DNA of 64,000 bases from contig NZ_JACHND010000001.1 of the NCBI RefSeq assembly GCF_014205275.1, forward strand, positions 8,423,128 to 8,487,127. Direction: 5' to 3'. The notes beneath the pieces are model-generated. The model did no database searches. It was not told the origin of the DNA and worked only from the letters and a program-made list of their open reading frames with translations. Positions 11,797 to 20,266 of the stretch are shown here, piece after piece; position 1 is the first letter of the stretch; every line of letters starts with the position of its first letter. A program made the position numbers and the translations under genes. This stretch comes from Sphaerisporangium siamense. Its GTDB lineage: Bacteria; Actinomycetota; Actinomycetes; Streptosporangiales; Streptosporangiaceae.

Positions 11797-12372
11797 TCAC
11801 GCCGCGTCGGGGAAGGGGGCGCCGATCAGGCTCGTGTAGATGATGACGTTGTCCAGGTACTCATGGGTCCTGCGGTCGAAGGCGCCGCCGCAGGTGACGA
11901 GGCGCAGGCCGTCGTCGGCGTAGACGCGTTCGGCGGGGAAGCGGTCCTTGGGGACCTGTTCGATCGCGTTGACGCGGTACTGGGCGGTCCTGCCGTCGCT
12001 GCGCCGGACCTTGACGAGCGCGCCCTTCTTGAGCTCGCGCAGGCGGTAGAAGACGGCGGGGGCCGTCTTGGTGTCCACGTGGCCGATGATCACCGAGGGG
12101 CCCGCGTCGCCGGGGACGACGCTCTGGTCGAACCAGCCCGCCGTGGACGGCTTCTCGTACGGCGGCAGCTCGACCTCTCCGTCGCCGGCGAGGCCCAGCT
12201 TCATCAGGGGGGCCTTCAGGCCGAGCGAGGGGATGTCGAGCCGCTCGGGGACGGCGGCCTTGACGCGGCGCGGCTCGGACTCGCGCCCGGGGCCACCGGT
12301 GATCGCGTAGAGGACGGCGCCGGTGACGACCCCGGCGACCACGATCCTCAGCCACTTGGGGGTGTCGGCCAT
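11797..12372 (-). CDS. class F-like sortase, catalytic Arg position altered
   Basis: A 191-residue membrane-anchored sortase: N-terminal hydrophobic segment at residues 8-25, then a sortase barrel with IIGHVDT (His98) and LRLVTCGGAFD (Cys161). Sortases join LPXTG-type surface proteins to the cell wall or cleave them. In class F relatives, as I recall them, the strand after the Cys reads HYRDNVVV with the catalytic Arg; here it reads EYLDNVII with Leu173, although Arg167 and Arg168 are nearby. Activity is therefore uncertain. It follows a small surface protein gene, and together they separate tsaE from tsaB. Confidence 0.87.
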   Translation of the reverse strand: MADTPKWLRIVVAGVVTGAVLYAITGGPGRESEPRRVKAAVPERLDIPSLGLKAPLMKLGLAGDGEVELPPYEKPSTAGWFDQSVVPGDAGPSVIIGHVDTKTAPAVFYRLRELKKGALVKVRRSDGRTAQYRVNAIEQVPKDRFPAERVYADDGLRLVTCGGAFDRRTHEYLDNVIIYTSLIGAPFPDAA

Positions 12373-12394
12373 GGGGGGAGCGCGGGCGGGACGG

Positions 12395-13039
12395 TCAGCG
12401 CGTCCGGGACCTGTGCCGCGCCAGCGCGATGCCGCCGCCGAGCGCCCCGAGCAGCACCACCACGGTCACCGCCGTGGGGATGCCGGACGGCTCGTCCATC
12501 GCGCCCGCGGCCGTGCCGCCGCCCCCGGCCCGCGGCGCCCGGGTGGGCACGACGCGGGTTCTGGTGGGGGTGGGCTCGGAGCGCTTGGCGGTGAGGGTGA
12601 GCGTGGCCCTGCCGGTGTCGTTGGTGCCGTCGCACTTGACGTCGACCTCGTAGCGGCCGGGCCGGGCGTCCTCGTCGATGAGGGCGAAGCCGTGGACCTC
12701 AGGCGAGGGGGCCGTCGTGGTGACCGGGGTGGAGGACACCGCGGGAGTGGACAGCGGCGGCTGGGTCAGCGTGACCACGCCGGTGAAGGAGTTGGACCGT
12801 GCCGTCGCCCGGTAGTCGGTGCCGCCCTGCGGCACGGGGCAGAAGGCGCGGACGCGGATCGAGCGCGTCCCCCCGCTCTGCACCTTGCTCGGCACGAGCT
12901 GGACGCGGATGTCCTGCCTGCTGAGGGTCGGCGCAGGGGTGGGATCGGCCGTCCCTCCGGTCTGGGCCGAGGCGGTGCACGCGACCCCGCCCAAGAGAAC
13001 GAACGCACCCGACAACGCGACCCGCCCGACCCTGTGCAC
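12395..13039 (-). CDS. secreted surface protein with C-terminal membrane anchor
   Basis: A 214-residue exported protein of unknown function. It has a signal peptide (VHRVGRVALSGAFVLLGG, cleaved near ACTASA), a Ser/Thr/Pro-rich central region with a pair of small beta-type segments, and a C-terminal hydrophobic helix (AVTVVVLLGALGGGIALA) followed by the basic tail RHRSRTR, which resembles a sorting signal. No LPXTG motif precedes the helix. The GTG at 13039 is preferred over an in-frame ATG at 13153 because GGAG lies 7 bases before it and the signal peptide then starts correctly. The sortase gene follows 22 bases later. Confidence 0.78.
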   Translation of the reverse strand: MHRVGRVALSGAFVLLGGVACTASAQTGGTADPTPAPTLSRQDIRVQLVPSKVQSGGTRSIRVRAFCPVPQGGTDYRATARSNSFTGVVTLTQPPLSTPAVSSTPVTTTAPSPEVHGFALIDEDARPGRYEVDVKCDGTNDTGRATLTLTAKRSEPTPTRTRVVPTRAPRAGGGGTAAGAMDEPSGIPTAVTVVVLLGALGGGIALARHRSRTR

Positions 13040-13206
13040 CGTCGCACTCCACTTCGCCGTACGATCCGACCCCGCCCGACACGACCACACCTGGGCTTTA
13101 CCCAACCTGGCATACCCAGAAATGACAGGCCAACCCATTGGAACGATCTTCATTCCGATGATTCACAGGAACTCAGGAGTGCGTCAAGAAAGGCAAGATT
13201 ACCGGT

Positions 13207-13692
13207 CTAGATCGGCGAAAGTCGGCTGATCGCCTCGTTCCACCGTGCCCCGACCGCACGCAGTTCGACGACGCGCTCCTCGCCCGCGTCGGCGCGCCGG
13301 ATCGCGATCTCCAGACGGTCGTCGGCGAGGCCCTCCACCAGGCCCTCGCCCCACTCCACGACGGTCACCGAGTCGTCCAGGGATGCGTCCAGGTCGAGGT
13401 CGTCGACCTCCAGCGCGCCGCCGAGGCGGTAGGCGTCCGCGTGGACCAGGGCCGGGCCGCCGGCGAGCGGGGGGTGGACGCGGGCGATCACGAACGTCGG
13501 CGAGGTGATCGGCCCGCGCACCTTCAGACCCTCGGCGACGCCCTGGACGAGGGTGGTCTTGCCCGCGCCGAGCGGGCCCGACAGCACCACCAGGTCGCCG
13601 GGACCGAACAGGCGCGCGACCTCCTCCCCCAGCGCGCGCATGTCCTCGGTCGTGGCCACGTGTCGGGTCACGTGTCCGGTCGTCTGGTTCAT
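13207..13692 (-). CDS. tsaE: tRNA threonylcarbamoyladenosine biosynthesis ATPase TsaE
   Basis: A 161-residue P-loop ATPase that drives the TsaB-TsaD t6A complex. Walker A is GPLGAGKT (residues 39-46), followed by ITSPTFVIARVH and the Walker B-like VTVVEWGEGL. Its start overlaps the stop of the upstream hydrolase gene by 4 bases. The other t6A genes lie 1.5 kb downstream, beyond the surface protein and sortase genes. Confidence 0.96.
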   Translation of the reverse strand: MNQTTGHVTRHVATTEDMRALGEEVARLFGPGDLVVLSGPLGAGKTTLVQGVAEGLKVRGPITSPTFVIARVHPPLAGGPALVHADAYRLGGALEVDDLDLDASLDDSVTVVEWGEGLVEGLADDRLEIAIRRADAGEERVVELRAVGARWNEAISRLSPI

Positions 13693-14765
13693 ACGGCCTC
13701 TCCCATCGCGTCTCCGGCGCCGGCCTCAAGGGCTCGCTCGACCAGCCGGGCGATCGCCCCGGTCACGGTCTCGGGCTCCTCCAGCAGTACCAGATGGGAG
13801 GCGCCCTCGATCTCGGTGAGCCGTGCGGTGGGCAGGCTCGCGTGGATGGCCCTGCTGTGCTCGGGAGGAGTGAGCCAGTCCTTGTCGCCGACGATGATCT
13901 CGGTGGGCACCTTGTCCAGCACGCCGAGGGCGGACAGCTTGTCGTGGGACATCAGGGCCGGGTAGAAGTCCGCGATGACGTCCGTGGGGGTGGAGCGGAT
14001 CATCGACTCGGCGAAGTCGACCACCGTGGGGCTGATCTTGGTCGCGTCGCCGAACCCCAGGTAGCGCAGCACCAGGAACGACACGTCGTTGCCCGCCTGC
14101 CTGCCCTTGTCGACCAGCGCCGCGCGCCGCCCGAGCAGGGAGACCGCGGGCGCGGCGGCGCGGTGGACGACCTTGGAGAACAGCGCGGGCAGGCCCAGGG
14201 TGAGCTCGGCGAGCTTGCCCGCGGAGGTGGAGATCAGCGCCACGCCGCGCACCTTGTCCCCGAACAGCTCGGGGTGCCGTTCGGCCAGCGCCATCACCGT
14301 CATGCCGCCCATGGAGTGCCCGACGAGCACGCACGGGCCTGGCACCAGCGTCCTGAGCACCTCGGCCAGGTCGGCGCCGAGCCGGTCGATCGTGCAGTCC
14401 TCGGCGGGGGTGCGGGTGGAGCGGCCGTGGCAGCGCTGGTCCCAGAACACCAGCCGGTGGGTGTCGCGCAGGTCGCGCCGCTGGTAGTGCCAGGAGTCGA
14501 GGTTGAGGGTGTAGCCGTGGCAGAAGACGATCGTCAGCGGGGCGTCCTCGGGGCCGTCGACCTCGGCGTACAGCTCGACGCCGTCGGAGGTCCGCACGGT
14601 GGCGGGCCGCCCGCGCAGCTCGCCGAAGGGCTCGCTCGCCTCAAGGTCCGCCCGCAGGCGGATGCGGCCCACGGCGTACCTCTTGGCCAGGGCGGCCGCC
14701 GCCACGCCCGCCGACGCGGCGCCGACGACCGCCCCGGCGATGCCGACCCTGCGGCGTGTGGGCAT
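13689..14765 (-). CDS. alpha/beta hydrolase, membrane-anchored
   Basis: A 358-residue alpha/beta-hydrolase-fold protein. The nucleophile elbow is GHSMGG (Ser151), the oxyanion region is HGYTLN after FC, and candidate acid and base are in IIVGDKDWLTPP and GASHLVLLEEP. Residues 8-28 form a hydrophobic N-terminal segment, so it may be anchored or exported. The substrate cannot be deduced. It lies between alr and tsaE, as hydrolases of this kind do in related actinobacteria, and overlaps tsaE by 4 bases. Confidence 0.88.
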   Translation of the reverse strand: MPTRRRVGIAGAVVGAASAGVAAAALAKRYAVGRIRLRADLEASEPFGELRGRPATVRTSDGVELYAEVDGPEDAPLTIVFCHGYTLNLDSWHYQRRDLRDTHRLVFWDQRCHGRSTRTPAEDCTIDRLGADLAEVLRTLVPGPCVLVGHSMGGMTVMALAERHPELFGDKVRGVALISTSAGKLAELTLGLPALFSKVVHRAAAPAVSLLGRRAALVDKGRQAGNDVSFLVLRYLGFGDATKISPTVVDFAESMIRSTPTDVIADFYPALMSHDKLSALGVLDKVPTEIIVGDKDWLTPPEHSRAIHASLPTARLTEIEGASHLVLLEEPETVTGAIARLVERALEAGAGDAMGEAV

Positions 14766-14790
14766 CCGTACCTCCTTCTAACGGTGCCTT

Positions 14791-15942
14791 TCAACGGTGA
14801 ACGCGCGGCACGCGCGCACCGATCCTCGTCACGATCTCATGAGTGATCGTGCCGAGGGAATCGGCCCATTCCTGTGCGGTGGGCTCCCCGTGGGCGCCCG
14901 GCCCGAACAGGACGACCTCGTCCCCCTCGGTGATCGGGTCGTCCCCTACGTCGATCATGAACTGGTCCATGCAGACCCGGCCCGCGACCCTGCGACGGCG
15001 GCCGGCGGCGAGGACCTCCGCGCGGTTGGTGGCGCCGCGCAGCACGCCGTCGGCGTACCCGAGCGGCACCAGGGCCATGGTGGTCTCGTGATCGGTCGTG
15101 TAGAGGTGCCCGTAGGAGACGCCGGTGCCGGCGGGCACGCGCTTGGCCATGGCGACGCGGGCGGTGAGCGTCATCGCGGGGCGCAGGCCGAAGTCGCCGA
15201 GCTCGGGGATCGGGCTCAGCCCGTACACGGCGATGCCCGGCCGCACCATGTCGTAGTGGGCGCCGGGCAGCGAGACCGTCGCGGCGGAGTTGGCGATGTG
15301 GCGCAGGACGTGCGAGCCGGTGACCCCGGCCTTGTCGGCGACGGCCAGGGCCTCGTCGAACTCGGTGAGCTGGCGGGCGATCGAAGGGTGGCCCGGGATG
15401 TCGGCGCAGGCGAAGTGCGACCACAGCCCGGCGATCTCGACGGTGCCCTCGGCCTGGGCGGCCAGCGCCCGGTCCAGCAGCTCGGGCCACGCGCGGGCGG
15501 TGGCGCCGCCGCGGGTGATGCCGGTGTCGGCCTTGAGGTGGAGCCGCGCGGTGCGGCCGGTCCTGCGGGCGGCGGCGACGATCGCGTCCACCAGCCAGAC
15601 GGCTCCCGAGGACAGCTCGACGTCCGCCGTCAGCGCCTCGTCCAGCGGCTCGTCCGGGGTGAGGATCCAGGACAGGACGGGCGCGGTGACCCCGGCGGCG
15701 CGCAGCTCCAGGGCCTCGCGGACGTAGGCCGTGCCGAGGCGCGTGGCGCCGCCTTCGAGCGCGGCGCGGGCGCAGGGCACAAGGCCGTGGCCGTAGGCGT
15801 CGGCCTTGACGGCCACCATCATCTCGGCGGCGCGGGAGTGTTCGCGCAGCACGGACACGTTGTGCCTGATCGCCGACAGGTCGACCCGGGCCTCGGCGGG
15901 CGTGGCCACGCGGCCGTGGACATCGGGAATAGGGAAGCTCAC
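14791..15942 (-). CDS. alr: alanine racemase
   Basis: A PLP enzyme converting L- to D-alanine for peptidoglycan. The PLP lysine is Lys46 in VAVKADAYGHG, and the catalytic tyrosine motif GVSYGH and VRPGIAVYGLSP are present. With the GTG at 15942 the protein has 383 residues, normal for the family. The longer frame to 16011 adds a low-complexity stretch. A weak -10-like GATACT lies about 14-19 bases before the chosen GTG, and GAGAGG abuts it, so the exact start is not settled. It lies 25 bases upstream of the hydrolase gene. Confidence 0.93.
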   Translation of the reverse strand: MSFPIPDVHGRVATPAEARVDLSAIRHNVSVLREHSRAAEMMVAVKADAYGHGLVPCARAALEGGATRLGTAYVREALELRAAGVTAPVLSWILTPDEPLDEALTADVELSSGAVWLVDAIVAAARRTGRTARLHLKADTGITRGGATARAWPELLDRALAAQAEGTVEIAGLWSHFACADIPGHPSIARQLTEFDEALAVADKAGVTGSHVLRHIANSAATVSLPGAHYDMVRPGIAVYGLSPIPELGDFGLRPAMTLTARVAMAKRVPAGTGVSYGHLYTTDHETTMALVPLGYADGVLRGATNRAEVLAAGRRRRVAGRVCMDQFMIDVGDDPITEGDEVVLFGPGAHGEPTAQEWADSLGTITHEIVTRIGARVPRVHR

Positions 15943-16059
15943 CCTCTCAGTCTCGCAGTATCGCGCCCGTGCGGGGCAGGTTCGTCCCACGGCCCCCGCG
16001 GGCCGGGACATGTGCCCTGTCCTGCACGAACAGTGCCCTACCCCTGACGGGTAAACCTG

Positions 16060-17550
16060 TCAGCCGGCCGTGAGGGAGCGGAGCGCCGCGGGGAGCTCCA
16101 GTGCGACGTCGAGCGCCGCGATGGGCGCCTCGCCCTCGCCCGGGCCGCCGGCCGCCATGCGGGCGGCGAGGCCGTGGACGTGGGCCGCGCACGAGGCGGC
16201 CTCGTAGCAGGTCATGCCCGCCGCGAGGAAGGCTCCCGCGATGCCGGCGAGCACGTCGCCCGTGCCGCCGGTGGCCAGCCAGGGGGTGCCCGTGAGGTTC
16301 ACGCGGACCGGCCTGCCGTCCTCGGCGACCAGCGTAGTCGACCCCTTGACCAGCACGGTCACGCCCAGTTCCTCGGCGGCCCGCCGCGCGTGACGCAGCC
16401 GGGCGGCCTCGATCTCGCCGGAAGGGACGCCGAGCAGGCGGCCGAGCTCGCCGGTGTGCGGGGTGAGCAGCGTGGGGGCCTCACGGCGCAGCAGGGAGCG
16501 GTCCTGGGAGACGAGGGTGAGGCCGTCGGCGTCCACGAGCACGGGCACGTCGCTGGCGAGCACGGACCTGGCGAGCGCGTGGGCGTCCTCATCGGTGCCC
16601 ATGCCGGGGCCGAGCACCCACGCCTGCACCCGCCCCACCTCGCCGACGCCCTCCCCCGGCGCGAGGACCTTGGTCACGGCCTCGGGCCAGCGGGCCCGGA
16701 CCCGCGCGACGGGCTCGGCGGAGCTCGCGAAGCGCACCAGCCCCGCCCCCGCGCGCACGGCCCCGCCCACGGCCAGCACGGCGGCGCCGGTGAAGCGGTC
16801 GCTGCCCGCGACGACGCCGACCACACCCCTGCGGTACTTGTCGGACTCCGGGCCCGGCCGCGGAAGGCGGGCGGCGACGTCGGCGCCGGTGAGCGCGACC
16901 ACGCCCGGCTCGGGCAGCCAGGGGCGAAGGCCGATGTCGAAGGGGGTGAGCGCGCCCACGTGGGCCGCCCCCGGGTCGATCAGCAGACCGGCCTTGACCG
17001 CTCCGAAGGTCACCGTGACGCCGGCGCGCACGGCCTCGCCCGCGACCTCGCCGGTGCTCGCGTCCACGCCGCTCGGCACGTCCACCGCGACGACGACGCC
17101 CTCGGCCCGCCGGCACAGCCGGGCCAGCGTCGCGTACGGCTCGCGCAGCGGCCCGGCGCCGCCGATGCCCGCCAGGCCGTCCATGACCAGGTCGGCCCGG
17201 ACGATCAGGTCCTCCAGCAGGACGGCGTCCCCGGATCGGGCCTCGACGACGCGTCCGCCCGCGCGGCGCATCTCGCCGAGCCCGCCCTCGTGCGCCGTGC
17301 GCCCGGCGAGGATCGCGTGGACCCGCGCCCCCCTGCGCGCCAGCGCCGCCCCCGCGTACAGGGCGTCGCCGCCGTTGTCGCCGCCGCCCGCCAGCACGAC
17401 GACGCGCCCGCCGTACACGCGGGGAAGCAGGCCGGCGCACGTGGCCGCGAGGCCGGTGGCGGCCCGCCGCATGAGCGTGCCCTCGGGAAGGCGTGCCATG
17501 AGTTCCCGCTCGGCGGCCCTGATCTCGTCGGAGGTGTACGCGCTCAGCAT
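16060..17550 (-). CDS. nnr: bifunctional NAD(P)H-hydrate epimerase / dehydratase
   Basis: A 496-residue fusion that repairs damaged NAD(P)HX. The N-terminal YjeF_N half (about 1-205, with GGGDNGGDALYAG) epimerises R- and S-hydrates. The C-terminal half (about 225-490, with VLGPGMGTDEDA and ATGGTGDVLAGIAGA) is the ADP-dependent dehydratase of the ribokinase-like fold. The fused form is common in bacteria. It lies between acpS and alr on the same strand, 58 bases after acpS, probably in one transcription unit. Confidence 0.95.
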   Translation of the reverse strand: MLSAYTSDEIRAAERELMARLPEGTLMRRAATGLAATCAGLLPRVYGGRVVVLAGGGDNGGDALYAGAALARRGARVHAILAGRTAHEGGLGEMRRAGGRVVEARSGDAVLLEDLIVRADLVMDGLAGIGGAGPLREPYATLARLCRRAEGVVVAVDVPSGVDASTGEVAGEAVRAGVTVTFGAVKAGLLIDPGAAHVGALTPFDIGLRPWLPEPGVVALTGADVAARLPRPGPESDKYRRGVVGVVAGSDRFTGAAVLAVGGAVRAGAGLVRFASSAEPVARVRARWPEAVTKVLAPGEGVGEVGRVQAWVLGPGMGTDEDAHALARSVLASDVPVLVDADGLTLVSQDRSLLRREAPTLLTPHTGELGRLLGVPSGEIEAARLRHARRAAEELGVTVLVKGSTTLVAEDGRPVRVNLTGTPWLATGGTGDVLAGIAGAFLAAGMTCYEAASCAAHVHGLAARMAAGGPGEGEAPIAALDVALELPAALRSLTAG

Positions 17551-17608
17551 TCCACCGAATCTAGCTTTCCCCGATCACCCGGGTGAACGCCACCCGCCGG
17601 GGCGCGGG

Positions 17609-17959
17609 TCACCCTTCGGCGACCACGTACGCGATCGCGAACCCGCCGTCGTGGCTGAGCGAGACGTGCCACCACCGCACGCCGAGTTCGCGCGCCAGTT
17701 CGTCGACCCGGCCCCTGAGCCTGAGGATGGGACGCCCGAGGGCCGCCGTGGTGATCTCGGCGTCCTTGTGCGCCAGGCCGGGCGGCGCGCCGAGCGCCTT
17801 GGCCGCGGCCTCCTTGGCGGCGAAGCGCGCGGCCAGCGAGGCGATGGGCAGCCCCATCTCGACCTCGGTGAACAGACGCTCGCGGAGCTTAGGGGTACGT
17901 TCCAACGCGGCGTCGAGGCGGGCGATCTCGACGATGTCCACGCCGATGCCGACGATCAC
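17609..17959 (-). CDS. acpS: holo-[acyl-carrier-protein] synthase
   Basis: A 116-residue AcpS-type phosphopantetheinyl transferase that moves 4'-phosphopantetheine from CoA to apo-ACP for fatty acid (and some polyketide) synthesis. The two signature motifs are [16 protein letters not shown] with Asp8 and [13 protein letters not shown] with the catalytic Glu. It is the first gene of the acpS-nnr-alr strand run and is divergent from coaA, which makes the CoA it uses. Confidence 0.96.
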   Translation of the reverse strand: MIVGIGVDIVEIARLDAALERTPKLRERLFTEVEMGLPIASLAARFAAKEAAAKALGAPPGLAHKDAEITTAALGRPILRLRGRVDELARELGVRWWHVSLSHDGGFAIAYVVAEG

Positions 17960-18269
17960 GTCTCGGCCCTCCGCGGCCGGCGCCCGCGACGGGCGCGCGA
18001 CGGGATCGGCTCGCGGTGCGGGGCCCGCGCGTCAACGGGTGTGCCAACGCTCCGGCGCGCCGGGGCGGCAGGTGGCGGCCAGTGCGTCACGGCACAATCT
18101 TGCCGCACCGCGGCGGCCGTGGTCTCCTCGCAGTGCCCCCCGGTATCACTCCACTTCACCCCCTAGACACCTGGTCACGGGATTGTCACGGCCACCCCAC
18201 GCCCAGGGGAACGCCGCGTCCGGGGGTGCCCCGGGGCCGTCCGCGGGGCGCTCAGTAGAGTTTGCGGCC
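17960..18269. other. acpS-coaA divergent intergenic region
   Basis: These 310 bp hold the divergent promoters. A short direct repeat GTCACGG occurs at 18174-18180 and 18185-18191 (11-bp period, about one helical turn). TAGAGT at 18256-18261 is a -10 box for coaA. No gene is visible; glmS, often found here in relatives, is absent. Confidence 0.55.
18256..18261 (+). promoter_or_regulatory. coaA -10 box, leaderless start
   Basis: TAGAGT lies 8 bases before the coaA ATG. No ribosome binding site is present, so transcription is predicted to begin at or within a base or two of the start codon. No clear -35 box is seen. Confidence 0.6.
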
Positions 18270-19193
18270 ATGGAGGCACCTAGTCCGTACGTCGAGCTCA
18301 GCCGCGAGGAATGGCGGGAGCTGCGCAGGAACACGCCTCTCACGCTGACGGCCGGGGAACTGGAAGAGCTGCGCGGCGTGGACGACCCGATCGACCTGAC
18401 CGAGGTCACCGACATCTACCTTCCGCTGACCCGGCTGCTGAACCTGCACTTCACCGGCGCCCGGCAGCGCAGCGCGGCGGTCAACACCTTCCTCGGCGAC
18501 GACCAGGCCCCGCCGCCGTACATCCTCGGCATCGCGGGCAGCGTCGCGGTGGGCAAGTCGACGACCGCGCGGCTGCTGCACACGCTGCTGGCCCGCTGGC
18601 CCGAGCACTCCCGGGTGGACCTGATCACCACCGACTCCTTCCTGTACCCCAACAAGGTGCTGGAGGACCGGGGCATCTCCCACCGCAAGGGCTTCCCGGA
18701 GAGCTACGACCGCAGGGCGCTGGTCCGCTTCGTCGCCGAGGTCAAGGCCGGGGTCCCCGAGGTCCACGCCCCGATCTACAGCCACCTGGAGTACGACATC
18801 GTGCCCGGGGCCGTGCAGACGGTGCGCAGACCGGACATCCTCCTCGTCGAGGGGCTGAACGTCCTGCAGCCCGCTCCCCCGGCGGCACTGGCCGTCAACG
18901 ACTACTTCGACTTCTCCATCTACGTGGATGCCAAGGTCGAGGACATCCGCACCTGGTACGTCGACCGGTTCCACAAGCTGCGGCGCACCGCCTTCGCCGA
19001 CCCGAAGTCCTACTTCTCCTACATCGCCGAGCTGTCGGACGAGGAGGCGACCCGCTTCGCCCGCGACGTCTGGCGAGACGTCAACGAGCTCAACCTGGTC
19101 GAGAACATCGCCCCCACGCGCGGGCGGGCCGGGCTCGTCCTGCACAAGGGCGGCGACCACGCCGTGCGCAGGGTCCGCCTGCGCCGCACCTAG
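18270..19193 (+). CDS. coaA: type I pantothenate kinase
   Basis: Phosphorylates pantothenate in the first step of CoA synthesis. The protein has 307 residues; the P-loop [12 protein letters not shown] is at about residues 87-98, followed by [23 protein letters not shown] and the C-terminal [16 protein letters not shown], all typical of CoaA. The ATG at 18270 gives the conserved N-terminus; the long open frame upstream is not coding. Its TAG stop is part of the CTAG target site of the adjacent insertion sequence, so the protein remains intact. Confidence 0.97.
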   Translation: MEAPSPYVELSREEWRELRRNTPLTLTAGELEELRGVDDPIDLTEVTDIYLPLTRLLNLHFTGARQRSAAVNTFLGDDQAPPPYILGIAGSVAVGKSTTARLLHTLLARWPEHSRVDLITTDSFLYPNKVLEDRGISHRKGFPESYDRRALVRFVAEVKAGVPEVHAPIYSHLEYDIVPGAVQTVRRPDILLVEGLNVLQPAPPAALAVNDYFDFSIYVDAKVEDIRTWYVDRFHKLRRTAFADPKSYFSYIAELSDEEATRFARDVWRDVNELNLVENIAPTRGRAGLVLHKGGDHAVRRVRLRRT

Positions 19194-20104
19194 GGCGTGT
19201 TTCGAAGACAGGTGAGCCAGTCGTTGATGGCGGCGATGTGGGCGGTGGCCTCGTAGCGGACGGCGAGTTTGTCGTACCTGGTTGCGATGGCACGGTTGCG
19301 TTTGAGCAGGTTGATGCCGCATTCCACGGCGTGGCGGGCGCGGTAGAGCGCCGGGTCGAACTGTGGAGGACGGCCGCCGCGGCTGCCGCGCCGCAGCCGG
19401 GCGGCGATCCGGTCGGCAGGCTCAGGGATGACGCACCCGATCCGGCGCCGGCGCAAGTGAGCACGGATCGCCCGCGATGAGTACGCCTTGTCGGCCAGCA
19501 CCACATCGGGCCGGGTACGAGGCCGCCCCGGTCCCGGCCGGGACACGCCGATCCCGGCCATGACCGCGTCGAACTGCGGTGCATCCCCGCGTTGCCCGGC
19601 CGTCACCACCAGCGACAGCAACCTTCGGCCCCGCTCACACGCCAGGTGCAGCTTGGTCGACAACCCGCCCCGCGAGCGCCCCAGAGCGTGATCGGCCGGC
19701 TCGGTCCGCACCCCGCCAGGCGGTTCGGCCTGCAACGTCGCATCCTTGCGAGCACCGGCCGCGTGCTGGTGCGCACGCACGATCGTGGAGTCCACCCCGA
19801 CCTGCCAGCCGATCAGCTGTGCGGCATCGGCCATCGCCTGCAGGCCGGTCACGATGCCGTACCAGGCGCCGGAACGCTGCCAGCGGCGAAACAACCCGTA
19901 CACCGCCTGCCAGGAGCCGTAACACTCCGGCACATCCCGCCAGGGCGCTCCCACCCGTGCCCGCCAGCGGATCCCATCGATGAGCTGCCGCTTGCTCCAC
20001 TTCGACGGCCGTCCTGATCTCCTTGGCGCGGGCAGCAGCGGCTCCAGGCGTGCCCATTGCGCATCGGTCAGGTCAAACCGCCTCGTCACCGCTAAGGTGG
20101 CCAC
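19190..20104 (-). CDS. IS5-family transposase
   Basis: A 304-residue DDE transposase encoded by a single uninterrupted frame. The N-terminal part ([16 protein letters not shown]) is the DUF4096-type region of IS5-family enzymes. The catalytic triad is visible as [15 protein letters not shown] (Asp), VLADKAYSS (Asp) and [14 protein letters not shown] (Glu). The GTG start at 20104 sits directly after a long hairpin that contains its GGAG ribosome binding site. The stop codon TAG is read from the CTAG target duplication, not from the element itself. The gene appears intact and potentially active. Confidence 0.93.
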   Translation of the reverse strand: MATLAVTRRFDLTDAQWARLEPLLPAPRRSGRPSKWSKRQLIDGIRWRARVGAPWRDVPECYGSWQAVYGLFRRWQRSGAWYGIVTGLQAMADAAQLIGWQVGVDSTIVRAHQHAAGARKDATLQAEPPGGVRTEPADHALGRSRGGLSTKLHLACERGRRLLSLVVTAGQRGDAPQFDAVMAGIGVSRPGPGRPRTRPDVVLADKAYSSRAIRAHLRRRRIGCVIPEPADRIAARLRRGSRGGRPPQFDPALYRARHAVECGINLLKRNRAIATRYDKLAVRYEATAHIAAINDWLTCLRNTP

Positions 20105-20211
20105 GAGGTCTCCGGTGTGAAGGTTCTTCTTGGTCGATCAACCTTCTATCGGAGACCTCACTGCATGTCCGGACATGACACGCCGTCACACAGCGGACTT
20201 CGAAACAGGCC
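19194..20211 (-). mobile_element. IS5-family insertion sequence, 1018 bp, CTAG target duplication
   Basis: The element carries one transposase gene and imperfect 14-bp terminal inverted repeats: GGCGTGTTTCGAAG at 19194-19207 and the complement of GGCCTGTTTCGAAG at 20198-20211, with one mismatch. It is flanked by CTAG at 19190-19193 and 20212-20215, matching the YTAR target preference of some IS5 subgroups. The right end also holds the perfect palindrome CATGTCCGGACATG at 20164-20177. It interrupts no coding sequence. Confidence 0.9.
20105..20159 (-). promoter_or_regulatory. hairpin sequestering the transposase ribosome binding site
   Basis: GAGGTCTCCG (20105-20114) pairs with CGGAGACCTC (20150-20159), and GAAGGTT (20119-20125) with AACCTTC (20140-20146). 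On the transcript the GGAG of the 3' arm lies 5 bases before the GTG start, inside the stem. Such structures block translation from read-through mRNA that enters the element from outside. Confidence 0.7.
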
Positions 20212-20266
20212 CTAGGCCCCGCACCCGGCCGCCGCGGCGGTGGACGCCCGGTCGTAGGCTTTTGCG

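Noticed and set aside
19194..20211. Disruption of coaA by the insertion sequence
   Set aside because: The CTAG duplication keeps the coaA stop codon in place, so the enzyme is complete.
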